From: Actinomycetes bacterium
GTDB taxonomy: Bacteria; Actinomycetota; Actinomycetes; Mycobacteriales; Mycobacteriaceae
Direction: 5' to 3'
DNA length: 43,288 nt
NCBI GenBank assembly: GCA_022600605.1
Contig: JAHZKD010000259.1
Span: forward strand, 1-43,288
Position numbers and translations under genes: made by a program. The notes beneath the pieces were generated by a model. That model had not been told where the DNA came from. It saw only the letters and a list, made by a program, of their open reading frames with translations, and did not search any database. Below, one piece after another: positions 1-8,693 of the stretch. Position 1 is the stretch's first letter, and each line of letters starts with the position of its first letter.

Positions 1-354
1 CCAAGCCCGATGCCCATGGGCGGTCTGTACCCCGGCAGTAGCAGTCCAGCGCCCGGCATGTACGAGGGCAGGCACATACACGGCAACGGCTACCACGATA
101 TCGGCGGTATCGACGGCAAATACCGGGGAGCGTGGCAATCCACAGGGTCGTCCACCGAGTGCATGTGGTCGATACGACTCACCAGCAACCGCTCGGAGGC
201 CAGCATCCTCGATCAGGGGATCGGTGCAGCGAATACGCCGCTGCAGGTCCATATCCAGTCACCTGGTCTTGCCTCCTCGATTACAGGTGAGATCGACGGC
301 CATCGGGTCGTGTTCCAGAGCAACGGCTGCGGATCGTGGAAGCTGACCCGCTAG
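1..354 (+). CDS. C-terminal part of a small exported protein (5' end possibly outside window)
   Basis: The frame is open from base 1 and ends at the TAG at 354. The first in-frame ATG is at 10, so the gene may begin there or, more likely, upstream of the window. The visible 114 residues start with a Gly/Pro/Ser-rich stretch. They continue into a domain with the pattern DGKYRGAWQSTG, ECMWSIRL, an Ile/Val-rich middle and a final FQSNGCGSWKL. Two Cys and the closing GCG-W element resemble a small domain found repeatedly in exported actinobacterial proteins (family known from memory, no name assigned). No enzymatic motif is visible. It converges with the lipoprotein gene ending at 455. Confidence 0.5.
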   Translation, partial: PSPMPMGGLYPGSSSPAPGMYEGRHIHGNGYHDIGGIDGKYRGAWQSTGSSTECMWSIRLTSNRSEASILDQGIGAANTPLQVHIQSPGLASSITGEIDGHRVVFQSNGCGSWKLTR

Positions 355-454
355 GGCACACGGCTGCACGTACACCGAGGGCGTGCGCTACCAATGATGG
401 CCACAGCCGGCAACCAGACAGAGCGCTGGACCGACGACAAGATCAGCCGGGCGG

Positions 455-1240
455 CTAGGTGCGCACGAAATGCAACGTGGCAGATAGCCCAGAGGTCGCG
501 TTGGTGTAGATCATGGTCATTTGTGCACCCTCAACTCGCCCAGACATCGTCCCATCGGTGGGGACACACCAAGATGGACCAGAGCTCACGGCACCCGTGT
601 AACTCCCGGAGAATTCCCCGGTGGGTGGGCTGATGGTGAAGTCGGATTGAATAGCGAGTTCACATTTACCAGCGCCAGCTGCTTCTTCTGCGAAACTTAC
701 GATCCGGCCATCGCGGATCACAACCGTCGCCTTCGATGGCGAGGCCTCCGTCACGTAGGTGCCGTCATAATTGGTGTTCTCGCCGGCTGGCCGTGTCTCA
801 GCGGGACCGAAGGTCATTGGGCCTAACGTGAACTCGTCAGGTTTGACCTTGCAGTAATAAATCGACTCTTCCTTCTCGAACTGTACTTTCATCCTGCTCT
901 GCATTGTGGGCTGATTGAGCTCGTAGCTGAGAGGTCTTCCAAGCGCACGGTCGCAATCTCCGTCGCATTCAATCTTGCCGTGATCGGCCCCTTCGAACGC
1001 GGGGATGAACGTCCAGGTGGTAGCAGTTTTGAGCGGAGGGTCGGCCCCGTCGAGTCTCTGCCACGGGCGGGCCAGCATGTCCTTATCGCATCCCCCAGAT
1101 GCCTCGCCTGTTGCTGGAGGCTGCGTGACTTGCTGGGCGGTTGGAGAGCTGGACGTGGAAGTGGTGCCGCCGCTACAACCGGAGAGGGTTGCAGCCAGCA
1201 CGCACGCAACTGCCGCCATAGACCCGACTGTCCCCTTCAT
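455..1240 (-). CDS. Putative lipoprotein of unknown function
   Basis: Encodes 261 residues from the ATG at 1240. A longer open frame to 1360 exists, but only the 1240 start puts a signal peptide at the N terminus. The signal peptide is residues 1-21, with lipobox LSGC and lipidated Cys22, so the protein should be anchored to the outer face of the plasma membrane. A Ser/Thr/Gln/Pro linker (about 23-50) precedes a globular domain with six or more Cys, probably disulfide-bonded. The C terminus repeats the pattern ISPPTGEFSGSYTG and MSGRVEGAQMTM, suggesting beta strands. No known domain is recognised. It is divergent from the lipoprotein gene at 1527, and the 286-base gap between them shows no clear operator. 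Confidence 0.75.
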   Translation of the reverse strand: MKGTVGSMAAVACVLAATLSGCSGGTTSTSSSPTAQQVTQPPATGEASGGCDKDMLARPWQRLDGADPPLKTATTWTFIPAFEGADHGKIECDGDCDRALGRPLSYELNQPTMQSRMKVQFEKEESIYYCKVKPDEFTLGPMTFGPAETRPAGENTNYDGTYVTEASPSKATVVIRDGRIVSFAEEAAGAGKCELAIQSDFTISPPTGEFSGSYTGAVSSGPSWCVPTDGTMSGRVEGAQMTMIYTNATSGLSATLHFVRT

Positions 1241-1512
1241 GACGCCTATGATCTGCCGCCGATTACTGGATTGTGCGGAAATCCCGGAATCCCAAACTGG
1301 GCAACCCGCCCGCGAAGGCAGGTACGGCCTTGTCTGCCGAGTGGCGCATCCCAAGGGCACATCGTGTTTTCACTGTGATCAGCGCTGCGAAACTGTCCTC
1401 ACTCCCCCGCATATCAAACGCGTTTGGCCAGCGGAACGCGAGCGGGTGCTCGTCACGCTTGGTCTACCAACCCGGTGACAGCGAACCGGCTGCGATGCAT
1501 TCGTTCAAGGCA

Positions 1513-1518
1513 TAAGGT
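1513..1518 (+). promoter_or_regulatory. Predicted -10 hexamer TAAGGT, leaderless layout
   Basis: TAAGGT fits TANNNT and ends 8 bases before the ATG at 1527, which could place the transcript start at the start codon. The AAGG could instead act as a weak ribosome binding site. Confidence 0.3.
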
Positions 1519-1526
1519 TCTGGCGC

Positions 1527-2036
1527 ATGCGACTCTCCCTTTTGATTGCAGCGATGCTGGCATCCGTCACGTTCCTCGCCGGCTGCGGTGCCGGCACAGA
1601 TAGTGCCGACACCGATACCAGTCCCTCGGCTACATCCGCACAGGTTCCGGCCACAACAGGCGCGCAGCAGACCGTGCCGACGGACTCACCGCAACCGCCG
1701 GCCGGGGTCGAATTCGACGTGCTCCCGGGGTCCGGTGGGGATAGCGTGTTCGCTGAATTTGATGTCTCCCAGAACCCCACTACGGGGACGATCCGCAGTG
1801 TCGCCCAGGACGAAACCGTAGCCATCCTCAAATATGCCCGCGACACCTACCCTGAGGCCAGCAAGGTTTTCGTCGGAGGGTGGTTCCCAGCCACCGACGG
1901 GAGCATCGAGGAGCGACAGGTTCTCAATGCAGAATATGAGCGGGCGACGCTAGAGAAGATCAACTTCGACCAGATTGACCCCGCAACAATCTGGGAGATC
2001 CGCGACGGCGGCACGGTGCACGCCGAGCTGGAGTGA
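1527..2036 (+). CDS. Putative lipoprotein of unknown function
   Basis: Encodes 169 residues. The N terminus is a clean lipoprotein signal peptide with lipobox LAGC and lipidated Cys20. A Thr/Ser/Pro/Gln spacer (about 21-60) follows, then a compact acidic domain (about 60-169) with few Cys. Motifs such as DETVAILKYARDTYP, FVGGWFP and LEKINFDQIDPATIWEI suggest an alpha/beta fold, but I recognise no family. It lies upstream of the amidase gene on the same strand with a 147-base gap, so co-transcription is possible but not shown. Confidence 0.75.
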   Translation: MRLSLLIAAMLASVTFLAGCGAGTDSADTDTSPSATSAQVPATTGAQQTVPTDSPQPPAGVEFDVLPGSGGDSVFAEFDVSQNPTTGTIRSVAQDETVAILKYARDTYPEASKVFVGGWFPATDGSIEERQVLNAEYERATLEKINFDQIDPATIWEIRDGGTVHAELE

Positions 2037-2183
2037 CGGGCGGTACGGTGTCCGCTTGGCCTACTCCGTCATCCGCCCCAGCGGGGCCACTTGTTCGCGG
2101 AGACACGTCCTGGGCGCTGCACATTGGAGGCAACTCCTCTGCGGACGTTGCCTTACTCACTTGAGATCCTGCATTGTCTTGGT

Positions 2184-3584
2184 ATGCCCGGCGACGAACC
2201 TTGCTACGCCTCAATCTCTGAGCTTTCGCAGGCTTTCGCCAGTCAGACTCTCTCGCCGGTAGAGGTAACTCGGGCACACCTGGACCGCATCGGCCGACTC
2301 AACCCCATGCTCAAGGCCTACACGACGGTCCTCAAGGAGAGCGCGCTCACGCAGGCCAAGCGCGCCACCGAGGAGATCGCGCGTGGCGAGCATCGCGGTC
2401 CCCTGCACGGTGTTCCGATTGCGGTGAAGGATCTGTGCTTCACCAAGGACGTTGCAACCACCGCCGGTATGAGGATTTACCGAGACTTTCGGCCTACCTA
2501 TGACGCCACGGTGGTTTCTCGTCTGCGCGCCGCCGGGGCGGTGATATTGGGGAAACTCCATCTCTGCGAAGCCGCCGGCCCCGAGTACCACCCTGACTAT
2601 CCAACGGTGGTCAATCCGTGGAGCCCCAGCCACTGGCCCGGAGCATCCTCGAGCGGCTCGGCCGTCGCAACAGCGGCCGGGCTGTGCACGGGCAGCATCG
2701 GAACCGACACCGGCGGGTCGATCCGCACCCCTAGCACCATGAACGGCGCGACCGGCTTGAAGCCGACCTGGGGACGTGTCAGCGTCCATGGTGTATTCGC
2801 GATGGCGCCGTCGCTCGACACGATCGGGCCGATAGCACGAAGCGCCGAGGATGCCGGATACGTACTGCAAGCCATCGCCGGATCAGACCCGAACGATCCG
2901 ACCGCTGCCCGAGCCACTGTCCCCGACTTCCTGGCCGGCCATCCCCAAGCGCAGGGGGTACGGATCGGGTGGGATCCCCAGTCGCTCGAATCGGCCGATT
3001 CCGCAGTGGCGCAAGTGGTCTGCGACGCCTTAGGAACCCTAGCCGGCCTCGGCGCGGACAGTCGCGAGGTGTCGCTGCCGTCCACAGTTTCGCTGGCAAG
3101 CTCGTGGGGTACCTACGTGGGGGCCGAAGCCGCAGTCGTACACGAACACACCTTTCCGTCCCAATCAGCCGAATATGGCACCTTTATTCGACAACTTCTC
3201 GATGCCGGACACGCAGTGTCAGGCATGGATGTGGCCCGCATCGAGCACGAAAAGCGTTTGTTCGCAGGGAAACTGGCAGCAATTTTTGAGGAGGTCGACC
3301 TAATCATCATCCCCGTCCTTCCGCTGGCGGATCTGACCCTCGATCGCTTCGCGCGCCTGCTGTCCGACCCAGACGAACTCCCGAACGTCTTGCGCTTTCT
3401 CGCTCCGTTCAACTTCTCGGGAAGTCCCACGATCACGCTACCGGGGGGCTTCGACCAGTCAGGTGTTCCGATCGGATTTCAGCTTGTGGCACGACACCTC
3501 GACGAGCCGCTCCTAGTCCGGGCCGGGAGGGCCTTTCAGACTGCATCCGACTGGCATCTTCACCGACCTCCTCTTGGTGAATGA
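2184..3584 (+). CDS. Amidase-signature family amidohydrolase
   Basis: Encodes 466 residues from the ATG at 2184. An upstream in-frame start at 2091 adds 31 residues unlike the family. The amidase-signature catalytic triad is complete: Lys82 in GVPIAVKD, the cis-Ser in ASSSGSA (about 156) and the nucleophile Ser179 in GTDTGGSIRTP. The family hydrolyses carbon-nitrogen bonds of amides, and members act on many substrates. The ATGLKPTWGRVS and TIGPIARSAEDA segments are also typical. It is not flanked by gatC or gatB, so a GatA role in tRNA transamidation is unlikely. The true substrate cannot be read from sequence. The protein is cytoplasmic, since no signal peptide is seen. Confidence 0.85.
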   Translation: MPGDEPCYASISELSQAFASQTLSPVEVTRAHLDRIGRLNPMLKAYTTVLKESALTQAKRATEEIARGEHRGPLHGVPIAVKDLCFTKDVATTAGMRIYRDFRPTYDATVVSRLRAAGAVILGKLHLCEAAGPEYHPDYPTVVNPWSPSHWPGASSSGSAVATAAGLCTGSIGTDTGGSIRTPSTMNGATGLKPTWGRVSVHGVFAMAPSLDTIGPIARSAEDAGYVLQAIAGSDPNDPTAARATVPDFLAGHPQAQGVRIGWDPQSLESADSAVAQVVCDALGTLAGLGADSREVSLPSTVSLASSWGTYVGAEAAVVHEHTFPSQSAEYGTFIRQLLDAGHAVSGMDVARIEHEKRLFAGKLAAIFEEVDLIIIPVLPLADLTLDRFARLLSDPDELPNVLRFLAPFNFSGSPTITLPGGFDQSGVPIGFQLVARHLDEPLLVRAGRAFQTASDWHLHRPPLGE

Positions 3585-3719
3585 CTTGACTCGCAACGGC
3601 GACTGAAGTTGGCCTTGGTGTGACGGCATGTTTTTAGCCCGGCCGGGCTCGGGGGCTGTGCGGTACGGGCGCGGAAATCGGCAGGAGTGGCAACCGGATT
3701 CGATAGTTTTCTGGCGGAG

Positions 3720-3741
3720 CTGAGTCAATCGACGGACTCAG
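3720..3741 (-). terminator. Perfect 7-bp inverted repeat directly after the GDPD-like stop
   Basis: CTGAGTC and GACTCAG are separated by 8 bases and begin one base beyond the stop codon of the minus-strand gene ending at 3742. There is no U tract, so it is at best a weak hairpin terminator of the kind often proposed in mycobacteria. It sits between two convergent genes. Confidence 0.3.
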
Positions 3742-4662
3742 TCATCCGTCGCGCCATCGTTGCGCCGATTGAGGGGAGTCCACAAGGACGGCGTCGAGGC
3801 CGATTTTTTGAGCCTGGCGGTAGTCGTCAACAGTGTTCACGGCGAAACCCATGACTTTCATGCCGGAGTTCTGCGCTGTGAAGCACTCGACGGCTGCCGG
3901 GTCCCACAACTCAGCGGTCACCTCGGAGACACCAACGCCCAAGGTGAACTCTTCGGTGACGATAACCTCGCGATGCAGTTCAAATCCCGCCCACTCCCCA
4001 GGAGACGGGGGCGGATCACAGCGAAAGTTCAATGCCACGTTGAGAAGACGCTGACGGGTGATGTCACGGCTTTCGGCCACGTGCAGTCCCGGCAGCCCCA
4101 ATGCTGCGTCCGTTATGCGTGCATCGGTGGAAAAGATAGTCGACCGCTCAGTGGCTCCTGTGCTGTTCAATACTTGCGCAACCGCCAGGACCAACGGCTG
4201 CGCCGGCATCTGCTTGAGATCTAGAAACAGCGGCATATCAGCTGGAGCCACGGCGATGGCTTGCTCTAGCGTGGGAATTGGCGCAGCTCGCTGCCGGTAC
4301 GGATAGCCATCGACGCCGGGCATAGCGAAATTCCAGCCGGCATTGAGCTGCTGCAGCTGCTGCCCTGTCTTCGAATTCACAGGTCCTGTGCCATCAGTCA
4401 GCGTCGCCAGATCGGCCGGCCGGTACAGCACCGGCACCCCATCGCTGCTGACCTGAACGGTCAGCCATAGGCCATCTACACCGGAGGCAACTGCGTGAGT
4501 TATCGCCAAAACGGTGTTTTCGGGAAAGTCACCCGTGCCGCCGCGATGTGCGATGATCAGCGGCCCTTGGGGCTGATCATGCGGCATAGCGTCTGCCACG
4601 CCACACGTCCCACCCGCCGCAGCGATCACCAGCGCCGCCGCGGTCACCGCCGCCGCCTTCAT
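3742..4662 (-). CDS. Exported glycerophosphodiester phosphodiesterase-like protein with altered active site
   Basis: Encodes 306 residues. Residues 1-25 form a signal peptide ending near VADA. The GDPD TIM-barrel signature begins at IIAHRGGTGDFPENT, so the first catalytic His-Arg and the Glu-Asn-Thr are present. The next family block normally reads G-x-x-x-E-x-D-V, then Val-x-His-Asp. Here it reads GLWLTVQVSSDGVPVLYRP, so the metal-binding Glu and Asp are Trp and Thr, and the second catalytic His is Tyr. The later Glu-x-Lys block reads FLDLKQ. The fold is therefore clear, but classical metal-dependent diesterase activity is doubtful. A purine-rich GAAGGGGG upstream of the ATG is the likely ribosome binding site. 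It could be a binding protein or a divergent enzyme acting outside the membrane. Confidence 0.75.
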   Translation of the reverse strand: MKAAAVTAAALVIAAAGGTCGVADAMPHDQPQGPLIIAHRGGTGDFPENTVLAITHAVASGVDGLWLTVQVSSDGVPVLYRPADLATLTDGTGPVNSKTGQQLQQLNAGWNFAMPGVDGYPYRQRAAPIPTLEQAIAVAPADMPLFLDLKQMPAQPLVLAVAQVLNSTGATERSTIFSTDARITDAALGLPGLHVAESRDITRQRLLNVALNFRCDPPPSPGEWAGFELHREVIVTEEFTLGVGVSEVTAELWDPAAVECFTAQNSGMKVMGFAVNTVDDYRQAQKIGLDAVLVDSPQSAQRWRDG

Positions 4663-4892
4663 CCCTTCAGCCCCCTTCAGTCCTCCCCGACCGATCTAAG
4701 GAATCCACGTGCACCAACGTCCGCGCTTCCGCAAGAGCCCCGTGGTAGTTCACTATGCCGTGGGAGCCGCCGCGGGAGCCACGATTTCGCGCCGAACGAT
4801 TCGAGTGGCTTGCTCGCGCACCACGACTGGGAAGCACTGGTCCGGGCGCCGACCTACTGGACACCACCGTGCAAGCCCGCGGTCGCGCTGGT

Positions 4893-5978
4893 TCAGAGGC
4901 GAATGAATTTCTGTTCGCCCACACCGAACATGCCGTCGACCGACAGGTCGACTTCCTCGCTGTGAATCCGGCCTTCGTACCAACCGTAGGGGGCGTAGTA
5001 CTCGGCGAGCGAACGGCGCGGGCCGACATGCAGCTCAGAACGAACGGTCGGCGTGAATCGCACGTCGACCTGTCCCGACCCGTCCGCGTCCCGCACGATC
5101 CAGGTACCCCACGGCCCGTCGGGTCGTTCAACGTGGACGGCGGGCAAGCGGTGGACCCGGTCGCCCCGCCAGACGGCATTTTCGTTGTACCGCTGCGGGT
5201 CGCGCACCTGATTGTCGGTCAGGTTGAACCCCTCTACCCGGCCCCCCTCGCCGCGGCGGGCCGCGGTTACCCAGTCGTACTGCATGGGCGTGGGGTAGTC
5301 CCCGTGGTGATCGTCGAGGATCATGAACGAGCGGTCGGGGTCGAACGCGCTGAACTCGGCACCAGCACGAAGCGAGCCGGCGAACGGCATCATCGTCTTG
5401 TGGGAGTACAGCGCGCGATCGTCGGCGAAGGGGTGGCAGATCACCAGGTGCCCGGCCTCTCCGGGGCCGCAGCGCCCGGCGCCGTGCAACTCCAGGGGCG
5501 GCAGGGCACCGCGCCCCGGATGGCTGGCGTCCACCGCGATGAGTCCGGAGTCCATCTCGTTGGTGAGCTGCACCGAGAAGCGTCCTACGTGACCGTGCGA
5601 ACGGGTGTGGTCCAGGCCGCGAGCGACGTGCACCATCGAGGTTGGCACCTTGCACTCCCAGCGACGGATCGTGGCCGCATGCTTGTCGACGACCAGCACC
5701 TGCAGCAGCGAGATCGCCTTTGTGTCGTAGACGGCGCCGAGCACAAACACCGCGTCGTCACCAAGCTGAAAGGCCTCCCACTCCTTGAGCCGGGCGTTGC
5801 GCGCAGCGCGCTGCAGGCGGCCACGAGCTCCGGCGGCCGTGACGACGTCGAGTGGGTTGATCCGCTCGATCGGGCCGTTGTAGGTGCCGAACCGGTAGCG
5901 GCCGTCGAGCACCAACTCGGCAGGTGGCGGCTCATGTGCACGCAGGGGGTCGGTGGTCGGCGGGGTGTCGGAGTCCAC
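4893..5978 (-). CDS. DUF2804 family protein
   Basis: Encodes 361 residues from a GTG at 5978, close to the usual family length. The sequence carries the pattern of the DUF2804 family: LKEWEAFQLGDD near the N terminus, a central THSHG-like region (DHTRSHGHVGRFSVQL), HPFADDRALYSHKTMMP, and a C-terminal FGVGEQKF. There is no signal peptide and there are no membrane segments. The many His and Asp residues may reflect a beta-rich, lipocalin-like barrel, but function is unknown. It lies downstream of no other minus-strand gene, so it is probably monocistronic. Family assignment is from memory of the motifs. Confidence 0.7.
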   Translation of the reverse strand: MDSDTPPTTDPLRAHEPPPAELVLDGRYRFGTYNGPIERINPLDVVTAAGARGRLQRAARNARLKEWEAFQLGDDAVFVLGAVYDTKAISLLQVLVVDKHAATIRRWECKVPTSMVHVARGLDHTRSHGHVGRFSVQLTNEMDSGLIAVDASHPGRGALPPLELHGAGRCGPGEAGHLVICHPFADDRALYSHKTMMPFAGSLRAGAEFSAFDPDRSFMILDDHHGDYPTPMQYDWVTAARRGEGGRVEGFNLTDNQVRDPQRYNENAVWRGDRVHRLPAVHVERPDGPWGTWIVRDADGSGQVDVRFTPTVRSELHVGPRRSLAEYYAPYGWYEGRIHSEEVDLSVDGMFGVGEQKFIRL

Positions 5979-5984
5979 TGCCGG

Positions 5985-5990
5985 ATCGTA
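5985..5990 (-). promoter_or_regulatory. Predicted -10 hexamer TACGAT, leaderless layout, for the DUF2804 gene
   Basis: On the minus strand TACGAT ends 6 bases before the GTG start at 5978. No -35 element is obvious. Confidence 0.4.
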
Positions 5991-6190
5991 CCGAGCCGGC
6001 CTGCGGGATTTCTCCGGTCCGCAGACGGCGATCTGGCGGGAATGGCTTCGAAGTGATGGCCTATCTATCAGGTCTCTATTAGGCGGTTCTCAGCTTCGCG
6101 CCGTAACTTCACTATCAGCAAGATAAGAACCCCCCGATAAACTCGGCCCGTCACCAACCCCCCCAGGTGGCGGGCCGAGATCGTGTCTGC

Positions 6191-6232
6191 TGGATAGCGC
6201 CCCTTCGATGATGGATAGCACCCCTTCGATGA
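6191..6232. repeat. 21-bp tandem direct repeat, two copies
   Basis: The units are 6191-6211 and 6212-6232. Both read TGGATAGC-x-CCCCTTCGATGA and differ at one base. They end 25 bases before the acetyltransferase start, in the divergent gap between this gene and the DUF2804 gene. They could be a duplicated regulator site or a simple slippage product. Confidence 0.7.
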
Positions 6233-6257
6233 CCCACGCCCAGATGCTGCAACACCC

Positions 6258-6818
6258 ATGAGCACGCGAATCGACGCGGCCACCCCGGCTCGGCTTACCG
6301 AACTCGCTGATGTCGCCGCACGCACCTTTCCGTTGGCCTGTCCCCCTTCCGTCGCCCCGCAGGACGTCGCGGCGTTCATCGAAGAAAACCTGTCCCCTGG
6401 CCGGTTCGGCGACTATCTGGATGACCCCGATCGCGCGGTGCTGACCGCGACCGAAGGCGAGCGGATCATCGGCTACGCCATGGTGGTTCGCGGCCTCCCC
6501 GGAGATGATGCCGTCGGTGACGGTGACGATGACGATGGCGATGGCGCGCTCGCAGTCATGACACGCCCGGCCGTGCAGCTGTCGAAGCTGTACGTGCTGC
6601 CCGAGGCCCACGGCGCCGGCGTTTCCGCGGCGTTGATATCGGCCGCGCTGCAACAGGCCGGCAATCTCGGTGGGGCCTGCGTGTGGCTCGGAGTCAACCA
6701 GCACAACCAGCGCGCGCAACGCTTCTACACCAAACACGGCTTTACCGTTACCGGCACCAGGACCTTGCGTCTCGGCTGCCACCGTGAGCACGACTACGTG
6801 ATGGTGCGCCCGGCCTGA
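6258..6818 (+). CDS. GNAT family N-acetyltransferase (Rv2669-like)
   Basis: Encodes 186 residues of a single GNAT domain that transfers acetyl from acetyl-CoA to an amine. The acetyl-CoA binding motif A is visible as QLSKLYVLPEAHGAGVSAAL, with the family's turn around HGAGVS. The C-terminal beta strand reads NQRAQRFYTKHGFTVTGT, typical of the fold. Between beta strands 3 and 4 there is an unusual acidic insert (about residues 76-95) rich in Asp and Gly, encoded by repeated GGTGACGATGACGATGGC-type codons. The gene converges with the ZapE-like gene and overlaps it by 25 bases. The substrate is unknown; the M. tuberculosis orthologue is simply annotated as an acetyltransferase. Confidence 0.8.
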   Translation: MSTRIDAATPARLTELADVAARTFPLACPPSVAPQDVAAFIEENLSPGRFGDYLDDPDRAVLTATEGERIIGYAMVVRGLPGDDAVGDGDDDDGDGALAVMTRPAVQLSKLYVLPEAHGAGVSAALISAALQQAGNLGGACVWLGVNQHNQRAQRFYTKHGFTVTGTRTLRLGCHREHDYVMVRPA

Positions 6819-7843
6819 CCGGCCGCGGTCAACGCCAGTAGCCGCGACGTGGCCCGCAGGTACTTCTTGCGGAAACCGCCCGCCAGCATTTCATCGCTGA
6901 ACAGGGTGTCCACCGCTGCCCCGGAGGCCATTACCGGGATACCGGCGTCGTAGAGCCGGTCGGTCAGCGAAACCAGCCGAAGCGCGACGCTCTGGTCATC
7001 GATTGGGTGCGCGCCGAGGATGAACACTGCGGTGACCCCTTCGATCAACGTCAGATAGCGCGACGGATGCATCGTTGCCAGGTGCGCGCAGAGCGCATCG
7101 AAGTCGTCCAACGTCGCGCCGGGAACTGTGCCGGCGCGTTCAGCGACCTCGGCGTCACTCGGCGGGTGCGGAGCCGGTGGCAGGTCACGGTGCCGGAAAT
7201 CGGGACCCTCGATGCGCACCGTGGTGAATATCGAGGCCAACGTGTTGATCTCCCGCAGGAAATCTTGCGCAGCGAATCGGCCTTCGCCTAGCTGCTCGGG
7301 CAGCGTGTTTGAGGTGGCTGCCACCGAGACGCCACGTTCAACGAGCTGAGAGAGCAGCCGCGAGATCAGCGTGGTGTTACCGGGGTCGTCGAGCTCGAAT
7401 TCGTCGATGCAGACCAGCACGTAGTCAGAGAGCAGGTCGATGCACTCGACGAACCCGAACACTCCCGCCAGCTGAGTGAGCTCGCCGAACGTGGCGAACG
7501 CCCGCTTGAACTGTGGAGGCCCGGCAACCGCGTAGTACGACGATGCCAGCAGGTGTGTCTTGCCGACACCGAATCCACCGTCGAGGTACAGACCCACCCC
7601 CGGCAGCACCTCACGCCTGCCGAACAGCTTCTTCTTGCCCTCTCGGCGCTGCGCCGCCTGCTCGCAGAACTGCTGGCAGGAACGCACCGCCGCAGCCTGT
7701 GAGGGCTCCCCCGGGTCGGGCATGTAGGTCTCGAAGCTGACATCGGCGAACGTGGGCGGCGGAACCAGCTGAGCGATGAGCCGCTCCGGTGTGACGCTGG
7801 GATGGCGATCGACCAGGTGCCCCACATCGCGTGACCCGTCCAT
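6794..7843 (-). CDS. zapE: AFG1/ZapE-like P-loop ATPase
   Basis: Encodes 349 residues, the expected size for the AFG1/ZapE family of AAA-like ATPases. Walker A is GGFGVGKTHLL (about 89-99) and Walker B is VLVCIDEFELDD (about 143-153). The sensor region follows as AATSNTLPEQLGEGRFAAQDFLREI, also typical. Bacterial ZapE associates with the division ring in proteobacteria, and the mitochondrial homologue helps membrane-protein turnover. The actinobacterial role is inferred only by homology. It corresponds to Rv2670c in order and orientation. It is divergent from the RibD-like gene, with only 22 bases between the two starts. Confidence 0.85.
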   Translation of the reverse strand: MDGSRDVGHLVDRHPSVTPERLIAQLVPPPTFADVSFETYMPDPGEPSQAAAVRSCQQFCEQAAQRREGKKKLFGRREVLPGVGLYLDGGFGVGKTHLLASSYYAVAGPPQFKRAFATFGELTQLAGVFGFVECIDLLSDYVLVCIDEFELDDPGNTTLISRLLSQLVERGVSVAATSNTLPEQLGEGRFAAQDFLREINTLASIFTTVRIEGPDFRHRDLPPAPHPPSDAEVAERAGTVPGATLDDFDALCAHLATMHPSRYLTLIEGVTAVFILGAHPIDDQSVALRLVSLTDRLYDAGIPVMASGAAVDTLFSDEMLAGGFRKKYLRATSRLLALTAAGQAGRTIT

Positions 7844-7849
7844 GCAGGC

Positions 7850-7855
7850 ACCTTA
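7850..7855 (-). promoter_or_regulatory. Predicted -10 hexamer TAAGGT, leaderless layout, for the ZapE-like gene
   Basis: On the minus strand TAAGGT ends 6 bases before the ATG at 7843. AAGG could also serve as a ribosome binding site if transcription starts further upstream. Confidence 0.35.
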
Positions 7856-7865
7856 GCGGCGTGTT

Positions 7866-8675
7866 GTGATTCTGCGTATGTCTGCCGAGGGTGACGGGGC
7901 CCAATTCGCGACGCTGGATCGGATCGGCCGGATAGGCGCGAACCGGCTCAGCCAGTACTACGCCTACCCCGACAAACTGCGGTCGTGCTGGGTGCGGGGC
8001 AACATGATCGCCTCGATCGACGGCGGCGCGACGAGCGGCGGCAAGTCCGGTGACCTGGGCGGTAACGGCGACCGCGCATTATTCGGGGCACTGCGTGAGC
8101 TGGCCGATGTGATCGTGGTGGGTGCGTCCACGGCGCGGGTCGAGAATTACTCCGGAGTGCAGTTCAGCGCCGCTCAACGGGAAAAACGAAGACGTCGCGG
8201 GCAAGCCGAAGTACCGCCGATCGCCGTAGTGACGCGCTCGGGGCGCCTCGACCGCGACGCGAAGCTGTTCACCCGCACCGAAGTCAAGCCGCTGATCCTG
8301 ACCAGCGCCGACGCGGTCGGCGACACCAGAGCGCGTCTTGGCGGGCTCGCGGAGGTTCTCGATGCCACCGGCGCACACGCCGATTCGGTCGATCTGCGCG
8401 TCGCACTGAACCTGCTGTCCGATAGAGGTCTGCGGTGTGTGCTCACCGAAGGTGGCCCCGGTGTTCTCGGCATGTTTATCGAAGAGAATCTGCTTGATGA
8501 GATGTGTCTGACCGTGGCTCCAGTTCTCGCCGGCGGAAAGCCCGCACGCATCGCGACCGGGCCCGCCGAAGCGCACACTGCCATGCAGCTCAGCCACGCG
8601 CTCACCGACGACGGCAGCTACCTCTACCTTCGCTACCTCCGCTACCGCCGCCGCGACCCGCGCGCTCCCGGGTAG
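7866..8675 (+). CDS. ribD: RibD C-terminal-like reductase (Rv2671-like)
   Basis: Encodes 269 residues from the GTG at 7866; an ATG at 7878 is an equally plausible start. It contains only the reductase (RibD_C, dihydrofolate-reductase-like) domain and lacks the N-terminal deaminase of bifunctional RibD. Visible motifs are NMIASIDGGAT near the N terminus, the NADPH-binding ADVIVVGASTARVENYSG, and LTEGGPGVLGMFIEENLLDE. The M. tuberculosis orthologue is known to be able to stand in for dihydrofolate reductase when overproduced, giving resistance to para-aminosalicylate. Its normal substrate is assumed to be a pteridine or riboflavin intermediate. It is cytoplasmic. The next gene follows 31 bases later on the same strand. 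Confidence 0.85.
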   Translation: MILRMSAEGDGAQFATLDRIGRIGANRLSQYYAYPDKLRSCWVRGNMIASIDGGATSGGKSGDLGGNGDRALFGALRELADVIVVGASTARVENYSGVQFSAAQREKRRRRGQAEVPPIAVVTRSGRLDRDAKLFTRTEVKPLILTSADAVGDTRARLGGLAEVLDATGAHADSVDLRVALNLLSDRGLRCVLTEGGPGVLGMFIEENLLDEMCLTVAPVLAGGKPARIATGPAEAHTAMQLSHALTDDGSYLYLRYLRYRRRDPRAPG

Positions 8676-8693
8676 CTGAGCGACGCTGGTAAG

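Noticed and set aside
2184..3584. Amidase as GatA of the tRNA amidotransferase
   Set aside because: gatB and gatC are not adjacent and the gene lies in a variable region; generic amidase is the safer call.
4755..6056. 433-codon plus-strand frame opposite the DUF2804 gene
   Set aside because: It is the antisense shadow of a minus-strand gene with family motifs; its own translation has no recognisable domain and an Arg/Val/Gly-rich composition.
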